Shown one piece after another: positions 22,620-31,085 of a stretch of 64,000 nucleotides of DNA. The notes beneath the pieces are model-generated. The model worked only from the letters and a program-made list of their open reading frames with translations, did not search any database and was not told where the DNA came from. A program made the translations under genes and the position numbers. The number at the start of each line of letters is the position of its first letter. Position 1 is the first letter of the stretch. The stretch lies in contig DASXVJ010000014.1 in assembly GCA_036504335.1 (NCBI GenBank), positions 106,117 through 170,116 on the forward strand, written 5' to 3'. Source of the DNA: Fen-183 sp036504335 (GTDB lineage Bacteria > Acidobacteriota > Thermoanaerobaculia > UBA5066).

Positions 22620-23498
22620 CTACTTGCCGAGCGCCTTCTTCAGCGTCTCGCCCATGAGCGCGGGGGAGTCCGCGACATGGACGCCGGCCGCCTTGAGCGC
22701 TTCGACCTTCTCGCCCGCCGTGCCCTTGCCGCCCGAGATGATCGCGCCCGCGTGGCCCATGCGGCGCCCGGGAGGGGCCGTGCGGCCCGCGATGAACGAC
22801 ACGACGGGCTTGCCGAGGTGCGCCTTGATCCACTCGGCGGCCTCTTCCTCGGCGCTGCCGCCGATCTCGCCGATCATGATGACGGCCTGCGTCTCGGGGT
22901 CGTCGCGGAAGAGCTCCAGCGCGTCGATGAAGTTCGTGCCGTTGATCGGGTCGCCGCCGATGCCGATGCACGTCGACTGCCCGAAGCCGAGCGACGTCGT
23001 CTGGCCGACGGCCTCGTACGTGAGCGTTCCCGAGCGGGAGACGACGCCGACGAACCCCGCCTTGTGGATGCGCGCGGGCATGATGCCGATCTTGACCTTC
23101 GCGGAGGGACGGATGATGCCCGGACAGTTCGGGCCGATGAGCCGGCTCGTCCCGCGCGCGAGGTACTCCTTCGCCTTGATCATGTCGTTGACGGGCACGC
23201 CCTCGGTGATCGCGACGATGAGCGCGATGCCCGCGTCGGACGCTTCCATGATGGCGTCGGCGCAGGCCGGCGGCGGCACGAACACCATCGAGGCGTTCGC
23301 GCCCGTCGCCTTCACGGCGGCGGCCACGGAGTCGAACACGGGGATGCCGTCCACGGCCGTGCCGCCCTTGCCGGGCGTGACGCCCGCGACGACCTGCGTG
23401 CCGTAGTCGCGGCTCGCGAGCGCGTGGAAGCGGCCCTCGCGGCCCGTGAGGCCCTGCACGACGAGCTTCGTGTCCTTCGAGATCCAGTTCGCGCCCAT
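22620..23498 (-). CDS. sucD: Succinyl-CoA ligase alpha subunit
   Basis: A 292-residue protein. The CoA-binding Rossmann domain starts with KLVVQGLTGREGRFH, and the phosphohistidine lies in GHAGAIISGGKGTAGEK (about residue 245). With SucC it interconverts succinyl-CoA and succinate with ADP or GDP phosphorylation in the TCA cycle. Its ATG follows the sucC stop by one base (TGA-A-ATG), so the subunits are translationally coupled. Confidence 0.95.
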   Translation of the reverse strand: MGANWISKDTKLVVQGLTGREGRFHALASRDYGTQVVAGVTPGKGGTAVDGIPVFDSVAAAVKATGANASMVFVPPPACADAIMEASDAGIALIVAITEGVPVNDMIKAKEYLARGTSRLIGPNCPGIIRPSAKVKIGIMPARIHKAGFVGVVSRSGTLTYEAVGQTTSLGFGQSTCIGIGGDPINGTNFIDALELFRDDPETQAVIMIGEIGGSAEEEAAEWIKAHLGKPVVSFIAGRTAPPGRRMGHAGAIISGGKGTAGEKVEALKAAGVHVADSPALMGETLKKALGK

Positions 23499-23499
23499 G

Positions 23500-24666
23500 T
23501 CAGGCCGCCTTTCCGAGCGACGCGATGACCTTCTCGGCCGCGTCCTTCATGCCGTCGGCGGGGATGACCGCGAGGCCGGAGCTCTTGAGGATCGCTTTTC
23601 CCTCCTCGACGTTCGTGCCCTCGAGGCGCACGACGACGGGGACCTTGATGCCGATTTCCTTGACCGCGTTCACGACGCCGGTCGCGATGATGTCGCACCG
23701 CATGATGCCGCCGAAGATGTTGATGAGGACGGCCTTCACGTTCGCGTCGGACAGGATGATCCGCATCGCGTTCTTGACCTGCTCTTCGTTCGCGCCGCCG
23801 CCGACGTCCAGGAAGTTCGCGGGCTTGCCGCCCGCGTACTGGATGATGTCCATCGTCGCCATCGCGAGGCCGGCGCCGTTCACCATGCAGCCGACGGTGC
23901 CATCGAGCTTGATGTAGTTGAGGCCGAACTTCGAGGCCTCGACCTCGAGCGGATCCTCCTCGTCGAGGTCGCGGTACTCGCGGATCGCCGTGTGGCGGAA
24001 GAGCGCGTTGTCGTCGAAGTTCATCTTCGCGTCGAGCGCGAGGACGTCGCCCGTTCCCGTGATGAGGAGCGGATTGATCTCGGCGAGCGAGGCGTCCGTC
24101 GCGACGTAGGCTTTCGCGAGCGCGATCAGGAAGCCGACGGCCTTCTTGTGCGTTTCGCCGGTGAGGCCGAGCGCATCCGCGAGCTTGCGCGCCTGGTAGG
24201 GCTGCAGGCCCCACGACGGCTCGAAAGGCTCTTTGATGATCGCGGAGGGGTCCTTCGCGGCGACCACCTCGATCTCCATGCCGCCCTGCTTGCTCACCAT
24301 CATGACGGGCTTGCCGATCGCGCGATCGAGCGTGATCCCGAGGTAGAGCTCCTGGGCGATGTCCAGGGCCTCCTCCACGAGAATCTTCTTGACCTTCTGC
24401 CCGGCCGGGCCCGTCTGGTGCGTGACGAGCTGCATCCCGAGGATCTTGCGGGCGAGGGCTTCCGCTTCCTCGGGGCTCTTCGCGAGCTTGACGCCGCCGC
24501 CCTTGCCGCGGCCTCCCGCGTGAACCTGCGCCTTGACGACGGCGCGCCCGCCGAACTCTTTCGCGATCCGTCCCGCCTCTTCCGGCGAGTCCGTCACGCG
24601 GCCGCGGGGGGTGGCGACGCCGAACCCGCGGAGAACTTCTTTCGCTTGGTATTCGTGAATCTTCAT
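23500..24666 (-). CDS. sucC: Succinyl-CoA ligase beta subunit
   Basis: A 388-residue protein with an ATP-grasp fold. ATG 24666 begins the canonical MKIHEYQAKEVLR. Other landmarks are VVKAQVHAGGRGKGGGVK, EINPL in the nucleotide-binding site and LDVGGGA. It forms a heterodimer or tetramer with SucD. A GATACT hexamer lies 13 nt upstream on the minus strand. Confidence 0.95.
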   Translation of the reverse strand: MKIHEYQAKEVLRGFGVATPRGRVTDSPEEAGRIAKEFGGRAVVKAQVHAGGRGKGGGVKLAKSPEEAEALARKILGMQLVTHQTGPAGQKVKKILVEEALDIAQELYLGITLDRAIGKPVMMVSKQGGMEIEVVAAKDPSAIIKEPFEPSWGLQPYQARKLADALGLTGETHKKAVGFLIALAKAYVATDASLAEINPLLITGTGDVLALDAKMNFDDNALFRHTAIREYRDLDEEDPLEVEASKFGLNYIKLDGTVGCMVNGAGLAMATMDIIQYAGGKPANFLDVGGGANEEQVKNAMRIILSDANVKAVLINIFGGIMRCDIIATGVVNAVKEIGIKVPVVVRLEGTNVEEGKAILKSSGLAVIPADGMKDAAEKVIASLGKAA

Positions 24667-24722
24667 GGCGGTCGCGGACAGTATCAGAAGGAATCCGGGA
24701 CGCTCCATGAGTAAACTGATTC

Positions 24723-26123
24723 ATGCGCTTCGCCCGCCTCCTGTGCCTCCTCGCCGCCGCTCCGTCCGCCCTCGCGCAGGCCCCCGGGCGCGGCGGCAGA
24801 CCCGAAGAGGTCTCGCTCCTCCCGGCGGCCGCGGCGGCCGACGTCGCGCGTCAGGTCGCCTCCGAGCTCAAGCAGGAGGACTTCGCCGCCCTCGAGTCGC
24901 GATTCGACGAGCGGATGAAAACGGCGCTGCCCGACGCGGCCCTGCGCGTCTTCTGGGCCGACACGCTGAAACGCGCCGGCGCCCTGCGCGGCTGCGCCGA
25001 GCCCCGGACGTCGTTCGCGGGCGAGTTCACGCTCGCGTTCGCGGCCTGCACGTTCGAGAAGCAGAAGGCCGAGCTGCGCCTCACGATCCGCCCCGACGGG
25101 CGCCTCGCGGGGATGTTCCTCGCCCCCGATTCCGGCGCGAAGGCCGAGTGGAAGGCGCCGGACTACGTGACGCCCGCGGCGTTCACCGAGCGCGAGACGT
25201 CCGTCGCCGCGGGGCTCGTGACGCTGCCGGCGACGCTTTCGATGCCGAAGGGCGGCGGGCCGTTCCCGGGCGTCGTCCTCGTCCACGGCTCGGGGCCGCA
25301 CGACCGCGACGAGGCCGTCGGCGGGACGCGCGTCTTCCAGGACCTCGCGCAGGGCCTCGCGTCGCGCGGGATCGCGGTCCTCCGGTACGAGAAGCGGACG
25401 AAGGCCTACGCGAAGGAGCTCGCGGGCACGCGCGACATGACGCTCAAGGACGAGGTCCTCGACGACGCGGTCGCCGCGCTCGGCGTCCTGCGCGCGGCGC
25501 CGGGCGTCGACGCGGCGAAGGTCTTCCTGCTCGGCCACAGCCTCGGCGGGCTCCTCGCGCCGCGCATCGCGCTGCTCGACGACCGGACGGCCGGCGTCAT
25601 CCTCCTCGCGGCGCCGTCGCGCCCGATGTCGCAGGTCGTGCACGACCAGGTCGAGGCCCTCGCGGGTCCGCACGCGAGCGAAGCGCAGAAGGCGACGGCC
25701 CCGGCGCTTCGCCGCGAGGCCGACGCGCTCGCGGACCTCTACGCGGGCCGGCCGATGCCGCCCGGGACGGCCACGATCTTCGGCGCCCCGCCGTCCTACT
25801 GGCTCGAGCTGAAGACCCAGACCCCGGCGCTCACGCTGTCCGGTCTCGGCCTCCCCGTCCTCGTCCTGCAGGGCGGACGCGACTATCAGGTGAGCATGAA
25901 GGACTTCACGGGGTGGCAGCGCGCGCTGAAGGACGTGTCGCGGACGGCGTTCCGTTCGTACCCGAAGCTGAACCACCTGTTCGTGGCGGGCGAAGGACCG
26001 AGCGCGCCCGCCGAGTACGAGAAGCCCGGGCACGTGGACCGCGACGTCGTCGAGGACGTGGCGGACTTCGTGCACCGCGGCACGCTGCGCCCGGCGGAAA
26101 CGAAGAAGCAGAAGAAGAAGTGA
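24723..26123 (+). CDS. Secreted alpha/beta hydrolase
   Basis: A 466-residue protein. A signal peptide (residues 1-18, ending SALAQ) precedes an N-terminal domain of about 120 residues resembling DUF3887-like modules. The hydrolase domain follows from about 165, with the oxyanion motif VLVHGSGPHDRDE, the nucleophile in LLGHSLGG, an aspartate in GGRDYQV and a histidine in NHLF. It is probably a periplasmic esterase or acyl hydrolase of unknown substrate. The C-terminus is lysine-rich. Confidence 0.8.
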   Translation: MRFARLLCLLAAAPSALAQAPGRGGRPEEVSLLPAAAAADVARQVASELKQEDFAALESRFDERMKTALPDAALRVFWADTLKRAGALRGCAEPRTSFAGEFTLAFAACTFEKQKAELRLTIRPDGRLAGMFLAPDSGAKAEWKAPDYVTPAAFTERETSVAAGLVTLPATLSMPKGGGPFPGVVLVHGSGPHDRDEAVGGTRVFQDLAQGLASRGIAVLRYEKRTKAYAKELAGTRDMTLKDEVLDDAVAALGVLRAAPGVDAAKVFLLGHSLGGLLAPRIALLDDRTAGVILLAAPSRPMSQVVHDQVEALAGPHASEAQKATAPALRREADALADLYAGRPMPPGTATIFGAPPSYWLELKTQTPALTLSGLGLPVLVLQGGRDYQVSMKDFTGWQRALKDVSRTAFRSYPKLNHLFVAGEGPSAPAEYEKPGHVDRDVVEDVADFVHRGTLRPAETKKQKKK

Positions 26124-26126
26124 GGG

Positions 26127-27278
26127 TCAGGCGCGCGCGACGAGCGCGCCGACGAAGAACTTCGGGAAGCGCGCGGCGACCGCGTCGACGTCCGGCAAGA
26201 CCTCCACGCCCCGGAAGCCCGCGGCGGCGAAGGACGCGCGCCACGCGGCCGGCGAGAGGAAGCCGTGATTCGGGCGCAGCACCGGGTCCGTCTTCACGTC
26301 CGTGAAGCTCGCGAGGAAGTCGAAGACGAAGTCGACGTAGGACGGGGGCGGGTGCACGCCCGGCTTCACGCACTCCGAGACGACGACGACGCCTCCCCGC
26401 TTCAGCGCCGCCTTCGCCTCGGAGAGGACGAACCCGAGGTCGGGCGCGACGTGGAAGCAGTTCACGGAATAGACGGCGTCGAACGTGCCCGGAAGGACGC
26501 CCTGCTCCGCCCAGGGCGTCGTCATGTCGAGCTTCGCGGCCTCGACGAGCGTCCCGGGCGCCGCGGCCGCGCGGGCGGCGCGCTCGCCCCGGCGCGCGAA
26601 CGTCGGCACGAGCTCCGTAAAGCGCCAGCGCGCCACGCGCGTTCCGAGGCGGGAGAGCGCGGCCTCCGCGGCGCTCCCGCAGCCGCCGCCGATCTCCAGG
26701 ACCTCGGCGCCCGACGCGGGGAGCGCGCGCGTCAGCGCCTCTGCGCCGAGCGTGTTGTTGATGGCATAGAGGATGTTCGCGTTCGAGAAGTACCGGATCC
26801 AGAGCGGCAGCCGCGCGGGAGAGAACAGGATCTCCTCGCCCGTCTTCTCGCCGCGGAGGAACGCGGCGCCTTCGTCGGCGAGCAGCGAGACGATCTCGGC
26901 GCCGACGGCGGCGTCCGGCTCCGCGGCCGCGAGCTCGGCGGCGAGGGCTGCGACGTCGGAGGGTGTCGAGGCGGATCCCGCCGCGAAGGCGCCCCCCGAC
27001 CTTCTAAGAAGGAAACCCGCGTCCACGAGCTTCTCGATCATGTAGTGGACGACCACGCGGGCCCGAGAGGGGACCGAAAGCAGAATCTTCTCTTCGTCCT
27101 TCTCTTCCCCGGGTGCCGGCCGGGCCCCGACGTCGCCCAACACCTTCCAGCACGCGGCGTCCACGAGCGCGTCGTAGATCTCGGTCGCGGCCAGAAAGCG
27201 CTCCGTGAAGAGCGCGCGGATCGCCGGGTCGTCGAGTGCGGCCGAGACGAGCGGGAAGTCGCGCGCGGAGCGGGTCAT
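26127..27278 (-). CDS. SAM-dependent methyltransferase
   Basis: A 383-residue class I methyltransferase. An N-terminal winged-helix-like part (about 80-115) precedes the catalytic domain with motif I VLEIGGGCGSA (about residue 195) and the post-motif segment FDAVYSVNCFHVAPD. The arrangement resembles O- or C-methyltransferases of secondary metabolism, but the substrate is unknown. TATCAT lies 10 nt before the ATG. An AT-rich CCTTCTAAGAAGG palindrome (26998-27012 region) lies within the winged-helix part. Confidence 0.75.
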   Translation of the reverse strand: MTRSARDFPLVSAALDDPAIRALFTERFLAATEIYDALVDAACWKVLGDVGARPAPGEEKDEEKILLSVPSRARVVVHYMIEKLVDAGFLLRRSGGAFAAGSASTPSDVAALAAELAAAEPDAAVGAEIVSLLADEGAAFLRGEKTGEEILFSPARLPLWIRYFSNANILYAINNTLGAEALTRALPASGAEVLEIGGGCGSAAEAALSRLGTRVARWRFTELVPTFARRGERAARAAAAPGTLVEAAKLDMTTPWAEQGVLPGTFDAVYSVNCFHVAPDLGFVLSEAKAALKRGGVVVVSECVKPGVHPPPSYVDFVFDFLASFTDVKTDPVLRPNHGFLSPAAWRASFAAAGFRGVEVLPDVDAVAARFPKFFVGALVARA

Positions 27279-27288
27279 TCGGGAGCGG

Positions 27289-27294
27289 ATGATA
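27289..27294 (-). promoter_or_regulatory. Putative -10 element of the methyltransferase gene
   Basis: TATCAT on the minus strand, 10 nt before the ATG at 27278. It faces the divergent TAGAAT at 27315-27320 across about 20 bases. Confidence 0.45.
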
Positions 27295-27314
27295 GGTGAG
27301 CGCGGCTCTCGGCA

Positions 27315-27320
27315 TAGAAT
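27315..27320 (+). promoter_or_regulatory. Putative -10 element of the histidine phosphatase gene
   Basis: TAGAAT, 11 nt before the ATG at 27332, with no ribosome-binding site. It is divergent from the methyltransferase promoter. Confidence 0.5.
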
Positions 27321-27331
27321 CCGCCGCCAAC

Positions 27332-27982
27332 ATGCTGATCCGGCTCGTGCGGCACGGCGAGAGCGAAGGCAACTTCGCCGGCTCCCTGCAAGGCTCGCGC
27401 TTCGATACGCCGCTTTCGGCGCGCGGGCGGAGCCAGGCCGAGGCGCTCGCGATCCGGCTCGCGGAAGAGGCCCTCGACGCCGCGTGGGCGAGCCCGCTGG
27501 CGCGGGCGAAGGAGACGGCCTCGATCGTCGCGGCCCCGCACGGCCTCCCGCTGTCGATCGACGCGGATCTCGTGGAGTTCGACTGGGGCGACTGGTCGGG
27601 GCGGCCGTTCGACGGCGTCATCGAACGGGAAGTCTCGGCCGTGCGTGCGCGCTGGCGGGCGGGGGAGACGGGCCTCGCGCCGGCGGGCGGCGAGTCCCCG
27701 GCGATGGCCGCGACGAGGGCCGAGCGGTTCCTCGGCCGCCTGAAGGCGACAGGCCCGCGCGCGCCGCTCGTCGTGGCCCACGGGAGGTTCAACCGCATCC
27801 TCATGGCGCTGCTGCTCGGCCGTCCGCTTTCGCGAATGGACGAGATCCGCCAGCGGAACGGCTCCCTCTCGGTCTTCGAGTGGGACGGGATCGCGCCCGC
27901 GACGCCGGTCCTTCTGGACGACGTCGGCCACATCCCCGGCACGATCCAGACCGACTCCATCCTGTCGGACAGCGTCAAGTAA
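27332..27982 (+). CDS. Histidine phosphatase superfamily protein (phosphoglycerate mutase-like)
   Basis: About 216 residues. The phosphohistidine motif LVRHGESEGN lies at the N-terminus and the second histidine in VVAHGRFNR near residue 150. The start at 27332 was chosen because it begins the beta-strand before RHG. The family includes small-molecule phosphatases and cofactor-dependent mutases. The size and missing mutase features favour a phosphatase. Confidence 0.85.
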   Translation: MLIRLVRHGESEGNFAGSLQGSRFDTPLSARGRSQAEALAIRLAEEALDAAWASPLARAKETASIVAAPHGLPLSIDADLVEFDWGDWSGRPFDGVIEREVSAVRARWRAGETGLAPAGGESPAMAATRAERFLGRLKATGPRAPLVVAHGRFNRILMALLLGRPLSRMDEIRQRNGSLSVFEWDGIAPATPVLLDDVGHIPGTIQTDSILSDSVK

Positions 27983-28034
27983 GCCGATTGACGCTTCGGA
28001 ACAGGCTTCTGGCGCGACAGGACCACGCCGGCCC

Positions 28035-28062
28035 TTGCGAACGCCCGCGAAAACCGTAGATT
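28035..28062 (+). promoter_or_regulatory. Sigma70-like promoter of the secreted protein gene
   Basis: TTGCGA (28035-28040), a 16-base spacer and TAGATT (28057-28062), followed by a 36-base leader with an AAGGAGAG ribosome-binding site before GTG 28099. Confidence 0.55.
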
Positions 28063-28098
28063 GCCTCCGAGACCGAGACGCAGGAAAAAGGAGAGCCC

Positions 28099-28641
28099 GT
28101 GAAGAAGACCATTCTCGCCGCCGCCCTGATCCTCGGAACCGCGCTCACGGCCGCCGCGTCGGACCAGAGCAACAAGCCGTCCTCGGGCCTGCCGGTGACG
28201 GGCGCCGGCCTGAACCCGAACCTGATCCAGACGCCCTTCCACTTCCTCGGTTCCGGCAACTACGTTTTCGTCATCAACGGCGGGACGTCGGACTGGACCG
28301 GCCCGCTGGACGTGACGATCACGTGCGCACCGGTCGCCCCGACGAAGTCCTGCTCGAACACCCCGGTGAAGAAGCACTACAACAAGGGCGAGTTCCCGAA
28401 GGGCCACGGGCAGGCTCCCGTCTCGGCGCCGAGCGGGAACAGCGTCATCATCGCGAACGGCGGCGGCTACGACGCCGTCTTCATGGGCGAGGCGGTCGGG
28501 ACGTACAAGTTCGTCGCCACGGCCGCGAACAACACGTCGCCCGAGATGTCGGTCAACGTCACGACGCCGCCCCCCGGGACCCCGCCGACGATCCAGCTGA
28601 ACCCGGCCGCGACCCGCGGCATCGCGCCGAAGGCCCCCTAG
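28099..28641 (+). CDS. Secreted protein of unknown function
   Basis: A 180-residue protein. A clear signal peptide (KKTILAAALILGTALTAAAS) precedes a mature part with beta-rich character: FHFLGSGNYVFVINGG, two cysteines about 10 residues apart, and GTYKFVATAANNT. The C-terminus is rich in Pro and Thr. GTG 28099 is preceded by AAGGAGAG, and a convincing promoter lies upstream, so it may be well expressed. No family was recognised. The two cysteines may form a disulfide. Confidence 0.6.
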   Translation: MKKTILAAALILGTALTAAASDQSNKPSSGLPVTGAGLNPNLIQTPFHFLGSGNYVFVINGGTSDWTGPLDVTITCAPVAPTKSCSNTPVKKHYNKGEFPKGHGQAPVSAPSGNSVIIANGGGYDAVFMGEAVGTYKFVATAANNTSPEMSVNVTTPPPGTPPTIQLNPAATRGIAPKAP

Positions 28642-28642
28642 G

Positions 28643-29275
28643 TCATTCCGGGCGGGGCGCCGGCGGGGCTGCGGCCTCGACGACGCCCGCGCCCTTGATC
28701 GCCTTCGCGGCGACGCGCGCGACGAAGATCGAGACGAGGACGGCGGCCACGGCGCCGCCGATCTGGAGCGCCTTCTTCGTCGCGTCCGTCCCGCCCGAGG
28801 CGGCGGTCGCGGCGGCCGCCCCGAGGTACACGTAGGCGAACGTGCCCGGGATCATCCCGACGAACGACGCGAGGACGTACGGGAGCGTGCGCACGCCCGT
28901 GAGCCCGAACGCGTAGTTGATGTACGTGAACGGGAAGACGGGAGAGAGCCGCACGAGGAAGACGATCTTCGCGCCCTCCTTCGCGATCGCCCTGTCCAGC
29001 GCCGCGACCTTCGCGTTTCCGGCCGTCATCCTCTCGATCCTCTTTCGGAGGACCGACTTCGCGAGGAGGAACGAGAGCGTCGCGCCCAGCGTCGCGCCGG
29101 CGAGGACGATCGCGGTGCCCGTCCCGAGGCCGTAGAGCGCTCCGGCCCCGAGCGTGAGGATCGACGCGGGCACGAAAAGGACGCAGCAGACCGCGTAGAC
29201 GAGCGCGTAGAGGACCCAGCCGAGCGGCCCGAGGCCCACGACCCATCCCTGGAAGCTCCGGAGCAGCTCCTGCAC
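28643..29275 (-). CDS. TVP38/TMEM64 (VTT/DedA-like) membrane protein
   Basis: A 210-residue protein with about five hydrophobic segments and the VTT-domain landmarks FVPASILTLGAGALYGLGTG and FPFTYINYAFGLTGV...YVLAS. The superfamily is associated with lipid scrambling or membrane transport. GTG 29275 starts four bases after the oxidoreductase stop. Such VTT proteins are often adjacent or fused to pyridine-nucleotide disulfide oxidoreductases, as here. Confidence 0.8.
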   Translation of the reverse strand: MQELLRSFQGWVVGLGPLGWVLYALVYAVCCVLFVPASILTLGAGALYGLGTGTAIVLAGATLGATLSFLLAKSVLRKRIERMTAGNAKVAALDRAIAKEGAKIVFLVRLSPVFPFTYINYAFGLTGVRTLPYVLASFVGMIPGTFAYVYLGAAAATAASGGTDATKKALQIGGAVAAVLVSIFVARVAAKAIKGAGVVEAAAPPAPRPE

Positions 29276-29279
29276 GCGG

Positions 29280-30755
29280 CTACCGCCTCAGGAACGCGGC
29301 GAGCTTCACGAGAAGCGCCTTGCGGCCCGGCGTGAGCGACGTCTTCAGCGCGTCGCGCGCGACCGCGCCGTGGATCTCGGAGAGCGACGGGTACGCGTGG
29401 ATGACGGAGCCGAGCGCCGAGAGAGGGAGTCCGTTCTTTTTCGCGAGGACGACCTCGCCAAGGAGATCGCCCGCATGCGGGTGGACGATCGCGGCCCCGA
29501 GGATGCGGCCCTTCGGGTCGACGATCGCCTTCATGAAGTTCGCGCCGCCCGTGCCGTCGCAGACCGCACGGTCGTTGTGCGCGAAACCCGCGCGGAACAC
29601 GCGGTGGGAAATTCCCTGCGCCTTCGCGTCCTCCTCCGAGAGGCCGACGCGCGCGATCTCGGGGTCCGTGTACGTGATCCACGGCGTGTTCGCGACGTCG
29701 CATTTCGCGATGGCGACGGGAGAGAGCGTGTTCCGGAGGACGATCCCGGCCTGGTAGCCGGCCCAGTGCGTGAAGAGGTAAGGCCCCGCGACGTCGCCGA
29801 TCGCCCAGACGGAGGGAACGTTCGTCCGGCATTTCGCGTCCGTGACGACGCCCTTCTCGGAGAACGCGACGCCCGCGGCCTCGAGGCCGAGGCCGTCCAC
29901 GTTCGGACGGCGGCCGGTCGCGACGAGGATCGCGTCGGTCTCGACGTCGAACGTCGCCCCGTCCTGCTTCTTCACGGTCACGACCTTCGCACCGCCGCGG
30001 ACGGCGACGGACGAGGCCGAGGCGCCGTCGTGGATCACGACGCCTTCCTCGCGCAACCCCGCCGCGAGGACGGCCGCGACGTCCGGGTCCTCCTTCGGGC
30101 AGACGAGGGCCGTGGACGAGACGATCGTGACCTCGGAACCGAGGCGCCGGAAGGCCTGGCCGAGCTCGAGGCCGATCGGGCCGCCGCCCATCACGAGGAG
30201 GCGCTTCGGCAGCGCGCGGAGGTCGAAGACGCTCTCGTTCGTGAGGAAGCCGGCCTCCGCGAGGCCGGGGACGCGCGGAACGCGCGGGCGCGAGCCCGTC
30301 GCGACGACGATGTTGCGGCCCCACACGGTCGTGCCGTTCACCTCGACCTCGTGGGCGGACTTCAGGCGCCCCGCGCCGACGAGGACGTCGACGCCGAGGC
30401 CCGTGAAGCGCTCGACGGAGTCGTTCGGCGCGATCGCGGCCTGCACCGCGCGCACGCGGTCCATGACGGGCCCGAGGTCCTGCACGCCCGGGTCGCCGGC
30501 GCCGCGGATGCCGAAGCGCCGCGCGCCGCGCGCCGCGTGGACCGCCTTCGCGGCGGCGAGGAGCGCCTTGGACGGGACGCAGCCGTACTGGAGGCAGTCG
30601 CCGCCCATGCCCTGGACGGGCGCGCGGCCCACGGGCGCGTAGGGCAGGACGTGCTTCTCGGCGAGCGCGACGCGCGCTCCGAGGCCCGCGCCGCCGGCAG
30701 CGACGACGAGGCCGCCGGAGCCGCCGCCGATGACCACGAGGTTGTAGCGTTCCAT
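29280..30755 (-). CDS. FAD-dependent pyridine nucleotide-disulfide oxidoreductase (MerA/Lpd-like)
   Basis: A 491-residue flavoprotein. The FAD motif GGGSGGLVVAAGGAGLGA lies at the N-terminus and the redox-active disulfide in CLQYGCVPSK (residues about 54-63). The NAD(P) motif is MGGGPIGLELGQAF, with the second FAD motif VWAIGDVAGPYLFTHWA. The C-terminal interface has HAYPSLSE where lipoamide dehydrogenases have a HPT motif. It lacks the terminal cysteine pair of mercuric reductase, so mercury reduction is not supported. The substrate is unknown. The adjacent VTT gene suggests a membrane-linked redox role. Confidence 0.8.
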   Translation of the reverse strand: MERYNLVVIGGGSGGLVVAAGGAGLGARVALAEKHVLPYAPVGRAPVQGMGGDCLQYGCVPSKALLAAAKAVHAARGARRFGIRGAGDPGVQDLGPVMDRVRAVQAAIAPNDSVERFTGLGVDVLVGAGRLKSAHEVEVNGTTVWGRNIVVATGSRPRVPRVPGLAEAGFLTNESVFDLRALPKRLLVMGGGPIGLELGQAFRRLGSEVTIVSSTALVCPKEDPDVAAVLAAGLREEGVVIHDGASASSVAVRGGAKVVTVKKQDGATFDVETDAILVATGRRPNVDGLGLEAAGVAFSEKGVVTDAKCRTNVPSVWAIGDVAGPYLFTHWAGYQAGIVLRNTLSPVAIAKCDVANTPWITYTDPEIARVGLSEEDAKAQGISHRVFRAGFAHNDRAVCDGTGGANFMKAIVDPKGRILGAAIVHPHAGDLLGEVVLAKKNGLPLSALGSVIHAYPSLSEIHGAVARDALKTSLTPGRKALLVKLAAFLRR

Positions 30756-30815
30756 TGCGTCTCCCCGGGTAGATGACCGGCGCCGCCCGCGTTGTTCCCC
30801 GCGTAAACTGGAGCC

Positions 30816-30890
30816 GGGAGGTTAGCTCAGCGGTAGAGCGTCTGCTTTACACGCAGCAGGTCGCCGGTTCGATCCCGGCACCTCCCACCA
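30816..30890 (+). tRNA. tRNA-Val (UAC)
   Basis: 75-nt cloverleaf with a 7-bp acceptor stem (GGGAGGT / ACCTCCC), D-loop AGCTCAGCGGTAGAGC, anticodon TAC in loop TTTACAC, T-loop GGTTCGATCC and encoded CCA at 30888-30890. TAAACT (30804-30809) lies just upstream as a likely -10. The DNA after its 3' end changes to a lower-GC island. Confidence 0.95.
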
Positions 30891-30973
30891 GCCATGTCTT
30901 TCGTGTCCTGCGAGATGGCGACCTCCTCACCAGCACCTCCGGGGGCGCTGAGGACGGCTCGGAGTTCACGGGG

Positions 30974-31011
30974 GTTCACGGCGAGAGTTCACGGCGAGAG
31001 TTCACGGCGAG
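30974..31011 (+). repeat. 13-bp tandem repeat (2.9 copies)
   Basis: GTTCACGGCGAGA at 30974-30986, 30987-30999 and 31000-31011 (the last lacks one base), with a partial unit GAGTTCACG at about 30962. It lies in the 195-base space between tRNA-Val and the first island gene, which otherwise holds no gene that I can support. Confidence 0.9.
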
Positions 31012-31085
31012 CCTGTCCAGAGCTGTGACAGCTCGAAGTGCCGCGCTGTCGCTGGTATCGTCGCGCCTGCGGTGAGGAGGTGGCG

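Noticed and set aside
24716..24730. CTGATTCATGCGCTT, similar to the 15-base repeat motif
   Set aside because: Two mismatches in the core, and it overlaps the start codon of the hydrolase gene. It is probably chance.
29280..30755. Mercuric reductase
   Set aside because: There is no N-terminal heavy-metal domain, no C-terminal cysteine pair and no other mer genes. Only the general disulfide oxidoreductase fold is supported.
30974..31011. Possible CRISPR array
   Set aside because: The units are 13 bp, directly abutting and without spacers. No cas genes are nearby.
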